IMG/VR virus record: IMGVR_UViG_3300019762_000001
Coordinates: 16,701 to 80,700 of that record
Length of the DNA stretch: 64,000 nucleotides
Strand: one strand, 5' to 3'
From: a virus
Under the pieces are notes generated by a model. That model was not told the origin of the DNA. It saw nothing but the letters and a program-made list of their open reading frames with translations, and ran no database searches. Shown one piece after another: positions 44,956 through 53,820 of this stretch. How positions within the stretch are numbered: the first letter of the stretch is position 1; every line of letters starts with the position of its first letter. Both the position numbers and the translations under genes were made by a program.

Positions 44956-45407
44956 TAGTGTGGTATATTGCCGGTTTCTACCCTATCCGGACACAGGATA
45001 AGATGTTCCATCATTGGGTTAATACCTACTTGTGAAACATCTGTGAATCCAGCATCTTTATAAGTTACTCCATTTATTATAAACTTATCCTCTCCAGGAC
45101 TATAATCCAGGTTACCCTTTGAGTTTACAAGGTTTTTTTCAACCAGGTAATCCTTATGGAACATTACAACCATATTTTGGTTATCGAAGTCACCTTGTAC
45201 ATCGTTTTTAACACTTGGCCAAGTCCTGAAAAAGTTGTAAGCTATTATACCCACTAGCTGTACACTGTCAAACTTTGTAGCATTGTCAGAACCCCTACGA
45301 GATATCCTTCTAGTTTTCTTTTTCCAGAGGATAGGTTGTAGGGCTTGGTCATCAAAGTATTCCTTATGGAGGCTCCTGAATAAGTCAAGAGAGGGTTTAG
45401 TAATCAT
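44955..45407 (-). CDS. Head-tail connector protein, putative
   Basis: 150 residues with no exact family. The region KDYLVEKNLVNSKGNLDYSP then DKFIINGVTYKDAGFTDVSQ has the beta-rich look of head-closure proteins. It lies between the PKD-domain gene and the gp10-like gene in a row of neck genes. Assignment by position. Confidence 0.55.
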   Translation of the reverse strand: MITKPSLDLFRSLHKEYFDDQALQPILWKKKTRRISRRGSDNATKFDSVQLVGIIAYNFFRTWPSVKNDVQGDFDNQNMVVMFHKDYLVEKNLVNSKGNLDYSPGEDKFIINGVTYKDAGFTDVSQVGINPMMEHLILCPDRVETGNIPH

Positions 45408-46134
45408 GGGTATCTATTTTAGAAACTATGAATGGTATTACTGGTGTAGCTGGTTTAGAGCATATGCCAGGAATGTAAATAGTTAGTCGGCTTGCCAATG
45501 AACATATAGTTTGGGCCAAAGTATCAAATGTACCCCCAGGTGCAAAAATCTTAGAAAGAGTCTCTGATCCCTGGAACCATTCAGTTTCCATTGGGCCTTG
45601 TACCATTTTCTTTATTTCCTGCCCATTAGTTTTACCCTGGCTTATTAAATATTTAGAAGCTCCCTCTACTACTAAGTCATATGCAATTAATTGAGCAATC
45701 AGCGTATTTTCTAGTGCAGTATAAGAGAATTCATCATAAATATCGTCCAGTGCTATCTCATGGTTTACTAGAGGGGATAGATATAATTGCCATTTCTGTA
45801 TACGGATTTCTTTATCTTCTGGGTCCAAAGTAATACCTTCTGGAATGTATTGATCTACCAATTGATAAAGTGGTAGAGCTAATGGTTGCCCTATGTTTGA
45901 GGCCCCAATGGTCCTTTCAAAAGTGTAATCCGTTGAGGATTGGTTAATGGTTAATTTAACATCAAAAAACCCAGAGTCATTATAGGTATGCTCTGGGTTT
46001 TTATCAGTAGAGGTTTTACCGTCTCCAAAGTCCCAAGTGAAACTTGCAGTAGATATTACCCCGGTTGAAGTGTTAGATCTAAAATTAACCTTAAGCCCAT
46101 CCCCTTTATAACTAAAGTGAGCTTTTACTGCCAT
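45397..46134 (-). CDS. Neck protein with N-terminal PKD domain
   Basis: 245 residues. Residues about 4-75 are a clear PKD domain: FTWDFGDGKTSTDKNPEHTY then GFFDVKLTINQ, the WDFGDG and HTY motifs being diagnostic. The rest is helical (DDIYDEFSYTALENTLIAQL then IAYDLVVEGASKYLIS) and looks like a head-tail adaptor of the gp6 type. A PKD domain on such a protein would display an Ig-like knob on the neck, perhaps for glycan binding, which is inference. Confidence 0.7.
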   Translation of the reverse strand: MAVKAHFSYKGDGLKVNFRSNTSTGVISTASFTWDFGDGKTSTDKNPEHTYNDSGFFDVKLTINQSSTDYTFERTIGASNIGQPLALPLYQLVDQYIPEGITLDPEDKEIRIQKWQLYLSPLVNHEIALDDIYDEFSYTALENTLIAQLIAYDLVVEGASKYLISQGKTNGQEIKKMVQGPMETEWFQGSETLSKIFAPGGTFDTLAQTICSLASRLTIYIPGICSKPATPVIPFIVSKIDTHDY

Positions 46135-46625
46135 TACTCAGTGGTATCTTCTAACTCCTTAAGATAGGCTTCCAGTTTGCCCTTATTGTTAGAAATCTTC
46201 TCAAGCTCAGCTTCCTGCTCAGCATCAAGTTCATACTCGGCTTTGATTTGGAAGTAAATAGCCTTTTTCTCTGCTGCTAATCTTTTTTCAGCTTCTTCTT
46301 CGGCTTTTTCTTTAGCCTCGTTAGCAATTTCAAGGGACTCCTTGGTTTTATTTTCCAAGTCTGCTATATAATCATCATCCTTGTCAGTTACTGTTGGTAC
46401 TGCAGGTTTTAGAGCTTCAACTGCCTCCAGATAAGATTTATAATCTCTTTCTGTAGCTACTTTTAACCCACCAGCCATAAGGTGTCGATTAACTTTTGTA
46501 GAGTCTGCTACTACTTGAGTAGTTTCTACTACTTCCCCGTGGCAAAGCTTGATACCGGTTTTAGGGTCATAGAATGAGGCAGCTTTTGGGCCCAGTTTTA
46601 AATATACTTTATCTTGAGTTTCCAT
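46134..46625 (-). CDS. Coiled-coil virion-block protein
   Basis: 163 residues. The N-terminal 60 form a small beta region (KVYLKLGPKAASFYDPKTGI). The C-terminal 85 are a long Glu/Lys/Ala coiled coil. It lies directly after the capsid gene. It could be a minor head or neck component. No family recognised. It shares one base with the PKD-domain gene. Confidence 0.65.
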   Translation of the reverse strand: METQDKVYLKLGPKAASFYDPKTGIKLCHGEVVETTQVVADSTKVNRHLMAGGLKVATERDYKSYLEAVEALKPAVPTVTDKDDDYIADLENKTKESLEIANEAKEKAEEEAEKRLAAEKKAIYFQIKAEYELDAEQEAELEKISNNKGKLEAYLKELEDTTE

Positions 46626-46658
46626 TGTAAGTGGTATTAATCTTGGTTATAAACTATG

Positions 46659-46685
46659 TATGGGGGCTCTAATAGAACCCCCATA
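46659..46685 (-). terminator. Terminator-like hairpin after capsid gene
   Basis: An 8-bp stem TATGGGGG / CCCCCATA, with a short TCT/AGA pairing inside the loop. It starts a few bases after the capsid stop on the minus strand. A weakly T-rich stretch follows. It may raise capsid message by cutting transcription or protecting the 3' end. Confidence 0.6.
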
Positions 46686-46693
46686 GAATGGTA

Positions 46694-47803
46694 TTACTTA
46701 ATGATGGTGTTAGCTTCGAATTGTGCTACGTTTAAGAAAGCAGGGAATACGTTAGATCCAGTAAATGTCTTGCTTGAATCAAGTATGAAACAGGCATCAC
46801 GGAATAGTTTAGCAAACCCCAATTCAGTGGAAACATAGGTTGCCTCGAATTGAGCAGAAACGATTCTTTCAGACTCAACTGTTAAAGGCTTAGCAGTATA
46901 CTTAGCCATGGCCATGCCAGGGTCAAGTAAGATCTGCTGATTAGCCGGTACAGCATCATGAACGAAGAACTCAAGGTCTCTAGGGATAGCAGTACGGATA
47001 TTCAATCTGTGCATTGGAGATCCCTGTACCGGTGTTTTAAACTCTGGTAAATCAAGAGTATCCATCATGATCTCTTCTCCCCCGATAGACACGTTTGCTT
47101 TTCTACCCATACGTGATAACCTAGTCCAAAGTCTTAGGTAATCCTTGTATACAAGGTTGTTGGCAGTAGTTACCCCGATAACTGGAGATGATTCAGAACC
47201 ATCTGCCTGGTCACCATTTAATAGGCAGTCGATAGCCATATGATCAACCCCATGACCCATCTTAATACCAAAATCTCTCAAGAAGATAGACAGGATATTA
47301 ATAGATGAGTATCTTCTGATCTCATCAGATAGCTTCAAACCTTTACCCATCTTTGAGATAGAGAAAGATTTCTGACCATATGAGATATCCCCCAATGGGA
47401 TTGTCTCAGCTTCTCCAAGAAGTTCCGGTACAGCATCTGACATGTTAATTTGAGGTATTATTTGGCTTAAGCCTCTCATTTGCTCCTCTACTGCAGTTAC
47501 AGATGGCCAGATTGGAGCCATACGGAATCCCTCAGTGATAGCCTCTCTGATAATTTCAGGAACGATCCATCTTACATCTACTTTACCAACAGTAAGTAAG
47601 TTCTGTAGTGTATCAGCTCCTAAATCTATACCAAGATGGTCATAGAATTTATCAAGAGATACTTGATACTTAGCTTCTACTACTTCGGCCAAAGAGACAT
47701 CAACTGGTCTGTCGTTATCAACTCTGGTCCTTTCGGCAAATTTTACTAACTCCTTTAGTTCTTCGCCGGTGATCTTATCTTTTAATTTTTTCTCGTCAGC
47801 CAT
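46694..47803 (-). CDS. Major capsid protein
   Basis: 369 residues. An N-terminal helical part (about 1-65) precedes the HK97-like core: VRWIVPEIIREAITEGFRM then GKGLKLSDEIRRYSSINILS and FVHDAVPANQQILLDPGMAM at the C-terminal strand region. Place and length fit. It forms the icosahedral shell. It is preceded by a decoration-like gene and the protease/scaffold gene and followed by a terminator-like hairpin, which fits high expression. Confidence 0.88.
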   Translation of the reverse strand: MADEKKLKDKITGEELKELVKFAERTRVDNDRPVDVSLAEVVEAKYQVSLDKFYDHLGIDLGADTLQNLLTVGKVDVRWIVPEIIREAITEGFRMAPIWPSVTAVEEQMRGLSQIIPQINMSDAVPELLGEAETIPLGDISYGQKSFSISKMGKGLKLSDEIRRYSSINILSIFLRDFGIKMGHGVDHMAIDCLLNGDQADGSESSPVIGVTTANNLVYKDYLRLWTRLSRMGRKANVSIGGEEIMMDTLDLPEFKTPVQGSPMHRLNIRTAIPRDLEFFVHDAVPANQQILLDPGMAMAKYTAKPLTVESERIVSAQFEATYVSTELGFAKLFRDACFILDSSKTFTGSNVFPAFLNVAQFEANTIIK

Positions 47804-47850
47804 TATATGACAGTATTTAAAGTTTTACAAAGTGATTAATGGGGGAATGG

Positions 47851-48294
47851 TTAGTTTTTAACCATTATCTGGAATCTCGCTGTATCAGCAGCTCCAGTGA
47901 TTGCCCAACCAATACAGGTGGCGATAGTTACAGAAGCGGCTGAATACTTAGAGAGTCCCGAAGTATCTAACCCCGTATATTTAACCGGGCCTGTAGTTAT
48001 TGCTCCATCGGCAATAGCCTCGATAATAACGAATCCTCGTGTTTTAACTGTACAACGAGTATCAGCAACTGCTGGGTCTACTGTTAATAAACTTACCCCA
48101 ATGCAAGTATGCTCGCTTACACCATCCCAAGGCTTAATTTTACCATTTGTGTGTAGCATTACCGGCTGACCAGCAGATACTTTTTCATTAGCGTGGAATC
48201 CCTGATGAAGTTTGTGGGATTCATCTTTTACGAATAACCGTTTGGTTTCTGAACCAAAAGCTGTTAAACTTTGTTTAGGACCTAATCCTGACAT
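47851..48294 (-). CDS. Capsid decoration protein, putative
   Basis: 147 residues, all beta in appearance: HANEKVSAGQPVMLHTNGKI then RCTVKTRGFVIIEAIADGAI and CIGWAITGAADTARFQIMV. These are the signs of DUF2190-like/head-decoration proteins, which trim the capsid surface. It sits directly upstream of the capsid gene. Confidence 0.7.
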   Translation of the reverse strand: MSGLGPKQSLTAFGSETKRLFVKDESHKLHQGFHANEKVSAGQPVMLHTNGKIKPWDGVSEHTCIGVSLLTVDPAVADTRCTVKTRGFVIIEAIADGAITTGPVKYTGLDTSGLSKYSAASVTIATCIGWAITGAADTARFQIMVKN

Positions 48295-48336
48295 AATATT
48301 GTGTATTAAGTGGTTTTTAATTTACTTGGAGGCTTC

Positions 48337-49860
48337 TTAGTCCTCTTTAGAGTTTTTCTTTTTACGGTTCTTGTGGATATTCTTAAGGATTTCCTCATCA
48401 GATTCTACCTCATGATTTTCCTCTTCGACTGTTACACCCTCGGGTTTAGCAGCAGCACGAGAGATCTCTTTAGAACCGCATTTTTCACAGGTTAGTGAGA
48501 AGTGCTCTTCAGCTTGTTTCTCATACTGAAGGTTTAGAGCAGAAGCTATTTCATAATTACTATCTTCGATGAGTTTAACCATGTTAGCATCTTCTTTATC
48601 ACCCATAGCCAGTTTGTAATTAGCTAAGGTCTTCTCTCTTAATGCAGTAAGAGCAGTATCACCAATTTTAGCTTTAGCCTCAAGTGCATTGATACTATTC
48701 TGAATAGTTTCAGTACCAGTTACTTCCTTGCCATCAAATTGGAAGGTAGCTTCTGTAGTACCAGCTCCATTGGCTTCCGCCTTAGCCTTGAAAGCAAGCA
48801 TTGAAGTGTTAAGTTCTTTTAATTTTTCACCAAAGTTTTCTTCGGTTACTACTGGGTTAGTAATCCCAGCAGCTACTAACATTACGGTTAGTTGGGCTAA
48901 GTGTTTATCCATTTCTTGAGAATTTTCTTGTGTAGATATATTATTAATAAGTGTTTTAGGTATTGTAGAGTCTGCTGATAGTGAGGTCTCTGAGAAGCTT
49001 TTAAAATCGATGAAGGCATCGGAGAAAGCTCTTTTCTGGATATCAACAGAATAATCGGATAGGGCCGAGTTGGCAGTAATACCATAGTACTGTCGTTGGG
49101 CCATGGTAGGATTTATAATCTTACCATCTTTGATTTGTTTAGCAAATGGGTCAGCACCATGATTTACTAATGAGGTTTCTTTATATTGGATTATCTTTGT
49201 AGCTATCCTTTGTATAAGTTTACCATCGGCATCATAAGTACCCAGCTTATCCCAAAAGTCACTGGTTTCCATTTCAGGGTGAGATGGCTCCCAAGTGAAT
49301 TGAACTGTTACAGAGTTAGAGTGGATTGAAGGTGGGTTCATTTGGATACCCCTTGCAATACGTGGGTTCGATTTGGCATCAATGTTTAATACCATATTAA
49401 TACCAGCTGGGATTTCTTTACCGCCGGTTTTGTACTTCTCCTGCCATTCAGTAGATAGTACAGCTCCAATAGCATTACCAAGGGCGGTCTCATGATCTAT
49501 GTTTACTGTCTGCCCAATTAGTAGTGGCATTGATTCCTGTAATACATTCTCTGGGAAGTATACAGGATTCCATTGTTTGTGTACAGTAACATTTGATAAG
49601 GCCCTAAATACTGGTTGGATCATCTCATCATCTTTTGGGTCAAAATCCTCAGCTGTAGCATCTGGGTAATAAGTAGTATAGTTTGGGGATGAAGAATCGA
49701 AGAAACCCAATCCCACCTCATCGATATTTTGAGCCTTGTCCACAGATGCAAGTGCATTATGTACTTGAGCCAATTTTACCGAGTTTGGTTTATGTCCCAA
49801 TATCCTACTATGCCCAGATCCAAGATTTATGTAATCTTGCCCTCCTTTAATTTTTGCCAT
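48337..49860 (-). CDS. Prohead protease/scaffold fusion, putative
   Basis: 507 residues. The N-terminal part has VNIDHETALGNAIGAVLSTE and PPSIHSNSVTVQFTWEPSHP, then LVNHGADPF, a pattern of His and Ser residues like phage head maturation proteases of the assemblin type. The C-terminal half (about 310-450) is a helical Ala/Glu/Lys region like a scaffold, followed by CEKCG and an acidic tail. Position between portal and capsid genes supports the call. The catalytic residues are not proved. Confidence 0.6.
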   Translation of the reverse strand: MAKIKGGQDYINLGSGHSRILGHKPNSVKLAQVHNALASVDKAQNIDEVGLGFFDSSSPNYTTYYPDATAEDFDPKDDEMIQPVFRALSNVTVHKQWNPVYFPENVLQESMPLLIGQTVNIDHETALGNAIGAVLSTEWQEKYKTGGKEIPAGINMVLNIDAKSNPRIARGIQMNPPSIHSNSVTVQFTWEPSHPEMETSDFWDKLGTYDADGKLIQRIATKIIQYKETSLVNHGADPFAKQIKDGKIINPTMAQRQYYGITANSALSDYSVDIQKRAFSDAFIDFKSFSETSLSADSTIPKTLINNISTQENSQEMDKHLAQLTVMLVAAGITNPVVTEENFGEKLKELNTSMLAFKAKAEANGAGTTEATFQFDGKEVTGTETIQNSINALEAKAKIGDTALTALREKTLANYKLAMGDKEDANMVKLIEDSNYEIASALNLQYEKQAEEHFSLTCEKCGSKEISRAAAKPEGVTVEEENHEVESDEEILKNIHKNRKKKNSKED

Positions 49861-49868
49861 AGGTCTAT

Positions 49869-51389
49869 TTATTTTTTACCGTCAGCGTCTTTGTCTTTCG
49901 GTACTGGTTTATTTTTATCTCTGGTCTTTCTATCTGATTTATCCTTATCCTTTTCTCGGTCAGCTTTTTTCTTTGCATCTCCAAGAGGATCACCAGCTGG
50001 TGCTCTGGGTTCTTTCTGGTTGGGTTTATCATACCCCATATCATCCGCAAATTGATCTTGACCTACTATACCCTGGTTATATAGGGCAGTTAGGTTTCTG
50101 ATTTTAACCTCAATAGCCTGTTGAATTTTTAGGTCATCTGATATAGTGGTTGGGTTAAACTTTACCTTTAGGTTATTAAAACTATATCCAGCTAATCTTA
50201 ATTCAAGTGAATATCCAAATTCAAGGCAGGCTGATACCATAGTTTGGATATTCTTTGATTGAGATACCATTTTGGAGAAAAGTACCGTAATACTCGTTTC
50301 AGACCCCTTACCCCCAGAAACATTAAGAAATTCAGGCGTAGTTTTAAGTCCTGTAGCGGTATTTCTCTTATTCTGGTTATATAATTCACCAACTCCATTC
50401 AAATCTTTACTAGTAGCATTGAATTTGAACTCGTGTTGGTCCTTTAACCCCACTACTATACCATCTTTTAAACCAGATTGTAAAGCTTCTTTAGTTTTAT
50501 CCAGGTGAGTCTCACATCTGGTTTCATGGGAACCAATAGATTCTCCATCATTTCTAACCGGTGGTTCTACCTGGGCTTCAAAGAATCCAAGTAACCCAAG
50601 TTGGTCCATTATTTTATCGATGTTGAGGTCCATAACTAAACCAGTTTCTATATGCCTAAGTGCAGTCATATATGGTGGAATAGGATAAGGATTCTCTTCA
50701 TCGCCCATCAAACAGAAAAAATTGAATGTCTGTGGGTTCATTTTAAATAGGTTAGTAGCTAAAGATTTACTATTAGTGGGAGTTCTTCTTTGGTATGGTA
50801 CAAATCGTTTTCTAGCGTTGTTCCAACTAAACTCAATTGTTTCCGGATTTACTAACACCAGGTTATCAAGAGTACTTGGTAATTTACCAGGCATTGGGCT
50901 TAGCTCTGGAACCCATTCTACTGATAGAGCCCCGGATATCATTATCTGGGATATTAGCTTATTAACTATCCCATGTACCCCAGCTACTCCATCTCCCCAA
51001 GTCTTACCCTTTTCACGGAGATGCTTCCTCATCCTATCAACCTTAGCCTGTGGTACAGAATCATCGAAATAAATCTTATGTCCTGTGTTTACCAAGGTTA
51101 CTGTATCATACAGTGCCTGGGCTATGTCTGAATCGAATTTAGAAGCTTTCCTAATAACCGGTATTAGGGTTCTGAGGTATTCGGGTTGTAATACCCTCAT
51201 CTTTTTTTCTAGGCCATTTATCATTGAACTATAGCTTAAGTCCGGCCTGGATATCCTACCCCCCTTTGGAGCCACATCAACGGGTTTCTTTTCTGCCTGT
51301 TGTTGTGGTGGTGGTGGGGGATCTTGCATCTTTGGTACTCCCATATATTCGGAGTCCCAAGCTTTTAAAAGTATTTGTTTAAGTCCCAT
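49869..51389 (-). CDS. Portal protein
   Basis: 506 residues. The middle has YLRTLIPVIRKASKFDSDIA, NKLISQIMISGALSVEWVPE then LVLVNPETIEFSWNN, typical of phage portals. The C-terminal 60 residues are a Lys/Asp-rich low-complexity tail (DREKDKDKSDRKTRDK). It forms the dodecameric ring through which DNA enters and leaves the capsid, and stands next to the terminase gene. Confidence 0.88.
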   Translation of the reverse strand: MGLKQILLKAWDSEYMGVPKMQDPPPPPQQQAEKKPVDVAPKGGRISRPDLSYSSMINGLEKKMRVLQPEYLRTLIPVIRKASKFDSDIAQALYDTVTLVNTGHKIYFDDSVPQAKVDRMRKHLREKGKTWGDGVAGVHGIVNKLISQIMISGALSVEWVPELSPMPGKLPSTLDNLVLVNPETIEFSWNNARKRFVPYQRRTPTNSKSLATNLFKMNPQTFNFFCLMGDEENPYPIPPYMTALRHIETGLVMDLNIDKIMDQLGLLGFFEAQVEPPVRNDGESIGSHETRCETHLDKTKEALQSGLKDGIVVGLKDQHEFKFNATSKDLNGVGELYNQNKRNTATGLKTTPEFLNVSGGKGSETSITVLFSKMVSQSKNIQTMVSACLEFGYSLELRLAGYSFNNLKVKFNPTTISDDLKIQQAIEVKIRNLTALYNQGIVGQDQFADDMGYDKPNQKEPRAPAGDPLGDAKKKADREKDKDKSDRKTRDKNKPVPKDKDADGKK

Positions 51390-51399
51390 ATAATATGTA

Positions 51400-52887
51400 T
51401 TATCTTGGTGTTACTACTGAACTTCTTAATGGTGATTTACGAACATGATTGGTTATGGCTTTAGCTAAGATAGCATCATCTGTGTAATATTCATCATCGT
51501 CATCCTTGGCATCATCTTTACCTAGGGCAATAGCTTTATTATTATTGTTATAAATAAAAGTGTATGCCTCTTGTACAAAGAATGGGTCTTTTATTAATAC
51601 CAAATCTCTTCTAACATCATCCTCTAAAGCATCGATTATTACGGGACGAGTTGAACCCGTGGTTAACCATCCAGGAACTAATTGTTCCTCTGGCTTACTC
51701 TTACCCTTTTTCTTTAGAAATTGAACTGTGTAATATAAGTTTGGGTACCCACTTTCTTGTATCTTTGTGGTAACTGCCAATCCGATATCATTAGTCTCAG
51801 GTGCTATCAGGGCATTATTGAACATTCTGCCATAGTACATAAGTAAATCAGCAAAATCACCAACTGGTATTTTACCTTTGAAATATCCACATTCATTACC
51901 CTCTCTATCCATAATACTAAATGCAGAGTAATCTCGTGACCTACCCGTTGCAACGTCAGCTCCGATATAGTAATATTTATTTGGTTTAGGTCTATCGGTG
52001 ATTACTAAAGTACCGTTACGTTTCTTTTCTACTACTTTCCACTCGGTAAGCATATCCTCGATAGCCTTGATATCTTCTAGGTCAAATACGGTATGCCCTG
52101 ATGATAGGAAGTCACCATCAATTTCTTGGGCTGTTCTTCTAGGACCTAGACCTGCTGCCATTGTGTCATACCATTTTTGATCTCTGTCAGGGTGCATCTG
52201 CCAGTGTAATCGTATTGGGTTAAAATCATTACCCCCAGCGATAGCATCTACCCAGGTAGAATGGAAGAAGTTACCTACCCCATATGGTGTACTGTTTAGG
52301 ATAGCAGAACCCCCGGTTGATAGTGTAGGGAAAGCTGCTGCCCAAATAGTATTAGCCCAACGTACAATTGCTGCCTCATCGATTACTAAAAGAGATACAG
52401 CCTCTGAACGACCAGCATCCTCAGTAGTTGGTATAGAGGTAATTAGGGAACCATTAGCAAATTCCATTTCCTGTGCAGTACCATATTCACCAGAACGGCC
52501 ATTTACAACGGCTACTTGCATATATTCTGGCAGGTTTTTGTACATGAACTTTATCTTTTTCAGTACTTTCTTAGCTACCCTATCTTTAATGGAGATGATT
52601 TGGATATTCTTATTTGGGTGGAACATCGCTAGCCACAGACAATACATCGAGATTAACTCGGTTAATCCCGCCTGTCTAAACTTTAATACGATATTGAAAC
52701 GTTGTGTTAAAAAGTACCATAGGGTCCTTTTCTGATAAGGGTATAACCCAAATCGAACCCTACCGTGTACCGGGTTAATTACGTGTATAAAATTGGAGAA
52801 GTGGAATGGATCTTCTTTTACTTTCCGCAGGGTTTTAAACTCGGATTTAGTTAAACCCCGTTTTTTAATCTCCCCTACTTTTGCCAT
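51400..52887 (-). CDS. Terminase large subunit
   Basis: 495 residues. The ATPase has a T4-like variant Walker A RQAGLT (71-76), Walker B LLVIDEA with D170/E171, and a coupling region ILNSTPYG. The C-terminal RNase H-like nuclease starts at YIGADVATGRSRDYSAFSIM and has LIAPETND. It packs DNA into the prohead. No separate small subunit gene was recognised next to it. It overlaps the membrane-protein gene by 13 nt. Confidence 0.93.
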   Translation of the reverse strand: MAKVGEIKKRGLTKSEFKTLRKVKEDPFHFSNFIHVINPVHGRVRFGLYPYQKRTLWYFLTQRFNIVLKFRQAGLTELISMYCLWLAMFHPNKNIQIISIKDRVAKKVLKKIKFMYKNLPEYMQVAVVNGRSGEYGTAQEMEFANGSLITSIPTTEDAGRSEAVSLLVIDEAAIVRWANTIWAAAFPTLSTGGSAILNSTPYGVGNFFHSTWVDAIAGGNDFNPIRLHWQMHPDRDQKWYDTMAAGLGPRRTAQEIDGDFLSSGHTVFDLEDIKAIEDMLTEWKVVEKKRNGTLVITDRPKPNKYYYIGADVATGRSRDYSAFSIMDREGNECGYFKGKIPVGDFADLLMYYGRMFNNALIAPETNDIGLAVTTKIQESGYPNLYYTVQFLKKKGKSKPEEQLVPGWLTTGSTRPVIIDALEDDVRRDLVLIKDPFFVQEAYTFIYNNNNKAIALGKDDAKDDDDEYYTDDAILAKAITNHVRKSPLRSSVVTPR

Positions 52888-53582
52888 ATCCTGTATTTCA
52901 ATGTTAGTCCTAATGAGTTAGTATCATAGTCTAATAGTCCTAGTCGGCTTTCAAGCTGTAATGAAAAACGTCTTACTGGAATCTCTAATCCTACACAGGC
53001 AACTGGCTGTTTCCCGAAGATATCATACCCAAAACCCGTATAACCATTGAACCTCCTACGTCTTGGGTCTTTTGGGATAGGTGATGGTTTTAGTTTTGTT
53101 GGGTTTCGGGAGAATTTGTTGTTTGAGTAGTAATAGTCGAATTCGGATAAGTATATTGGATATTTCTCACCAAGGATATCACCATTTATTCGTAACATAT
53201 TAAGTATTAAGGTATCTCTGTTTAATTCCATGCTTATTAGTTTACTAGCCCGCTGATATTTACGTAGATATTGCTTACTAATCCACACTTCTGATTGTAA
53301 ACCATTGATGATTAGTGATAGAGAATCTCTTAATTCCTTGATAGCGATGGTGTCCTTTACGGGTTTATCTAGGTATTTGATAACCTGTTTTGGCTGTGTT
53401 GGTATCCCTTTTATTGGATCCTTGGTGGGACTAGGAACTTCGATGGTATCAGTGGTATACTCATACCTTATCTCTGGTACAGGTTTTTCTTTAGTGAAGA
53501 TATCTCCAATACCTCTGACCAGTATACACAGTAGGATTAGGATTACGATGAACTTCATCTGGGTAAACTTCTTATTATTCAT
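52875..53582 (-). CDS. Membrane-anchored periplasmic protein, spanin candidate
   Basis: 235 residues. N-terminal membrane anchor KFIVILILLCILVRGIGDIF, then a Pro/Lys/Thr-rich stretch, a helical middle (IKELRDSLSLIINGLQSEVW) and a C-terminal set of alternating beta strands (FNGYTGFGYDI, VACVGLEIPV, FSLQLESRLGLLDY, SLGLTLKYRIW) like outer-membrane strands. An inner-membrane anchor with an outer-membrane-type end would suit a one-piece spanin. Inferred from topology and its place near the DUF5675 gene. Confidence 0.5.
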   Translation of the reverse strand: MNNKKFTQMKFIVILILLCILVRGIGDIFTKEKPVPEIRYEYTTDTIEVPSPTKDPIKGIPTQPKQVIKYLDKPVKDTIAIKELRDSLSLIINGLQSEVWISKQYLRKYQRASKLISMELNRDTLILNMLRINGDILGEKYPIYLSEFDYYYSNNKFSRNPTKLKPSPIPKDPRRRRFNGYTGFGYDIFGKQPVACVGLEIPVRRFSLQLESRLGLLDYDTNSLGLTLKYRIWQK

Positions 53583-53589
53583 GATCTAA

Positions 53590-53678
53590 GTTATTTAAGG
53601 ATTTCTGAATTAATAGGGGATCGAAGATCCCCTATTCTGGATCGAAGATCCAGATCCATTATCCATGTTATTTAAGGA
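53590..53678. repeat. Hairpin cassette with 12-bp flanking repeats
   Basis: Two perfect hairpins with GAA loops (53612-53636, 11-bp stem; 53637-53653, 7-bp stem) share the core GGATCGAAGATCC. They are flanked by a direct repeat GTTATTTAAGGA at 53590-53601 and 53667-53678. It fills the space between the terminator and the membrane-protein gene. Confidence 0.65.
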
Positions 53679-53690
53679 AAATTTTTAATA

Positions 53691-53724
53691 AATAAATAAC
53701 TCCCCTAAAGGGGAGTTATTTATT
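53691..53724 (-). terminator. Strong terminator
   Basis: A 15-bp perfect stem (53691-53705 with 53710-53724) with a TAAA loop, followed on the minus strand by a T-rich run. It ends transcription from the DUF5675 gene. T-rich flanks on both sides mean that it could work in both directions. Confidence 0.8.
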
Positions 53725-53733
53725 ATTAATATT

Positions 53734-53779
53734 ATTATAAATATATATATATATACTTTGTATATATATATTTATAATA
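53734..53779. other. AT-rich palindrome
   Basis: A run of alternating A and T forms a near-perfect inverted repeat around CTTTG, flanked on the right by the CpG-rich stretch GCGCGCGTACG, which stands out in this AT-rich genome. It may be an unwinding element or a transcript-end structure. No gene is present here. Confidence 0.5.
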
Positions 53780-53820
53780 GAAAGAGGGATCTGCGCGCGT
53801 ACGAGGAGGAAACTCTTAAT

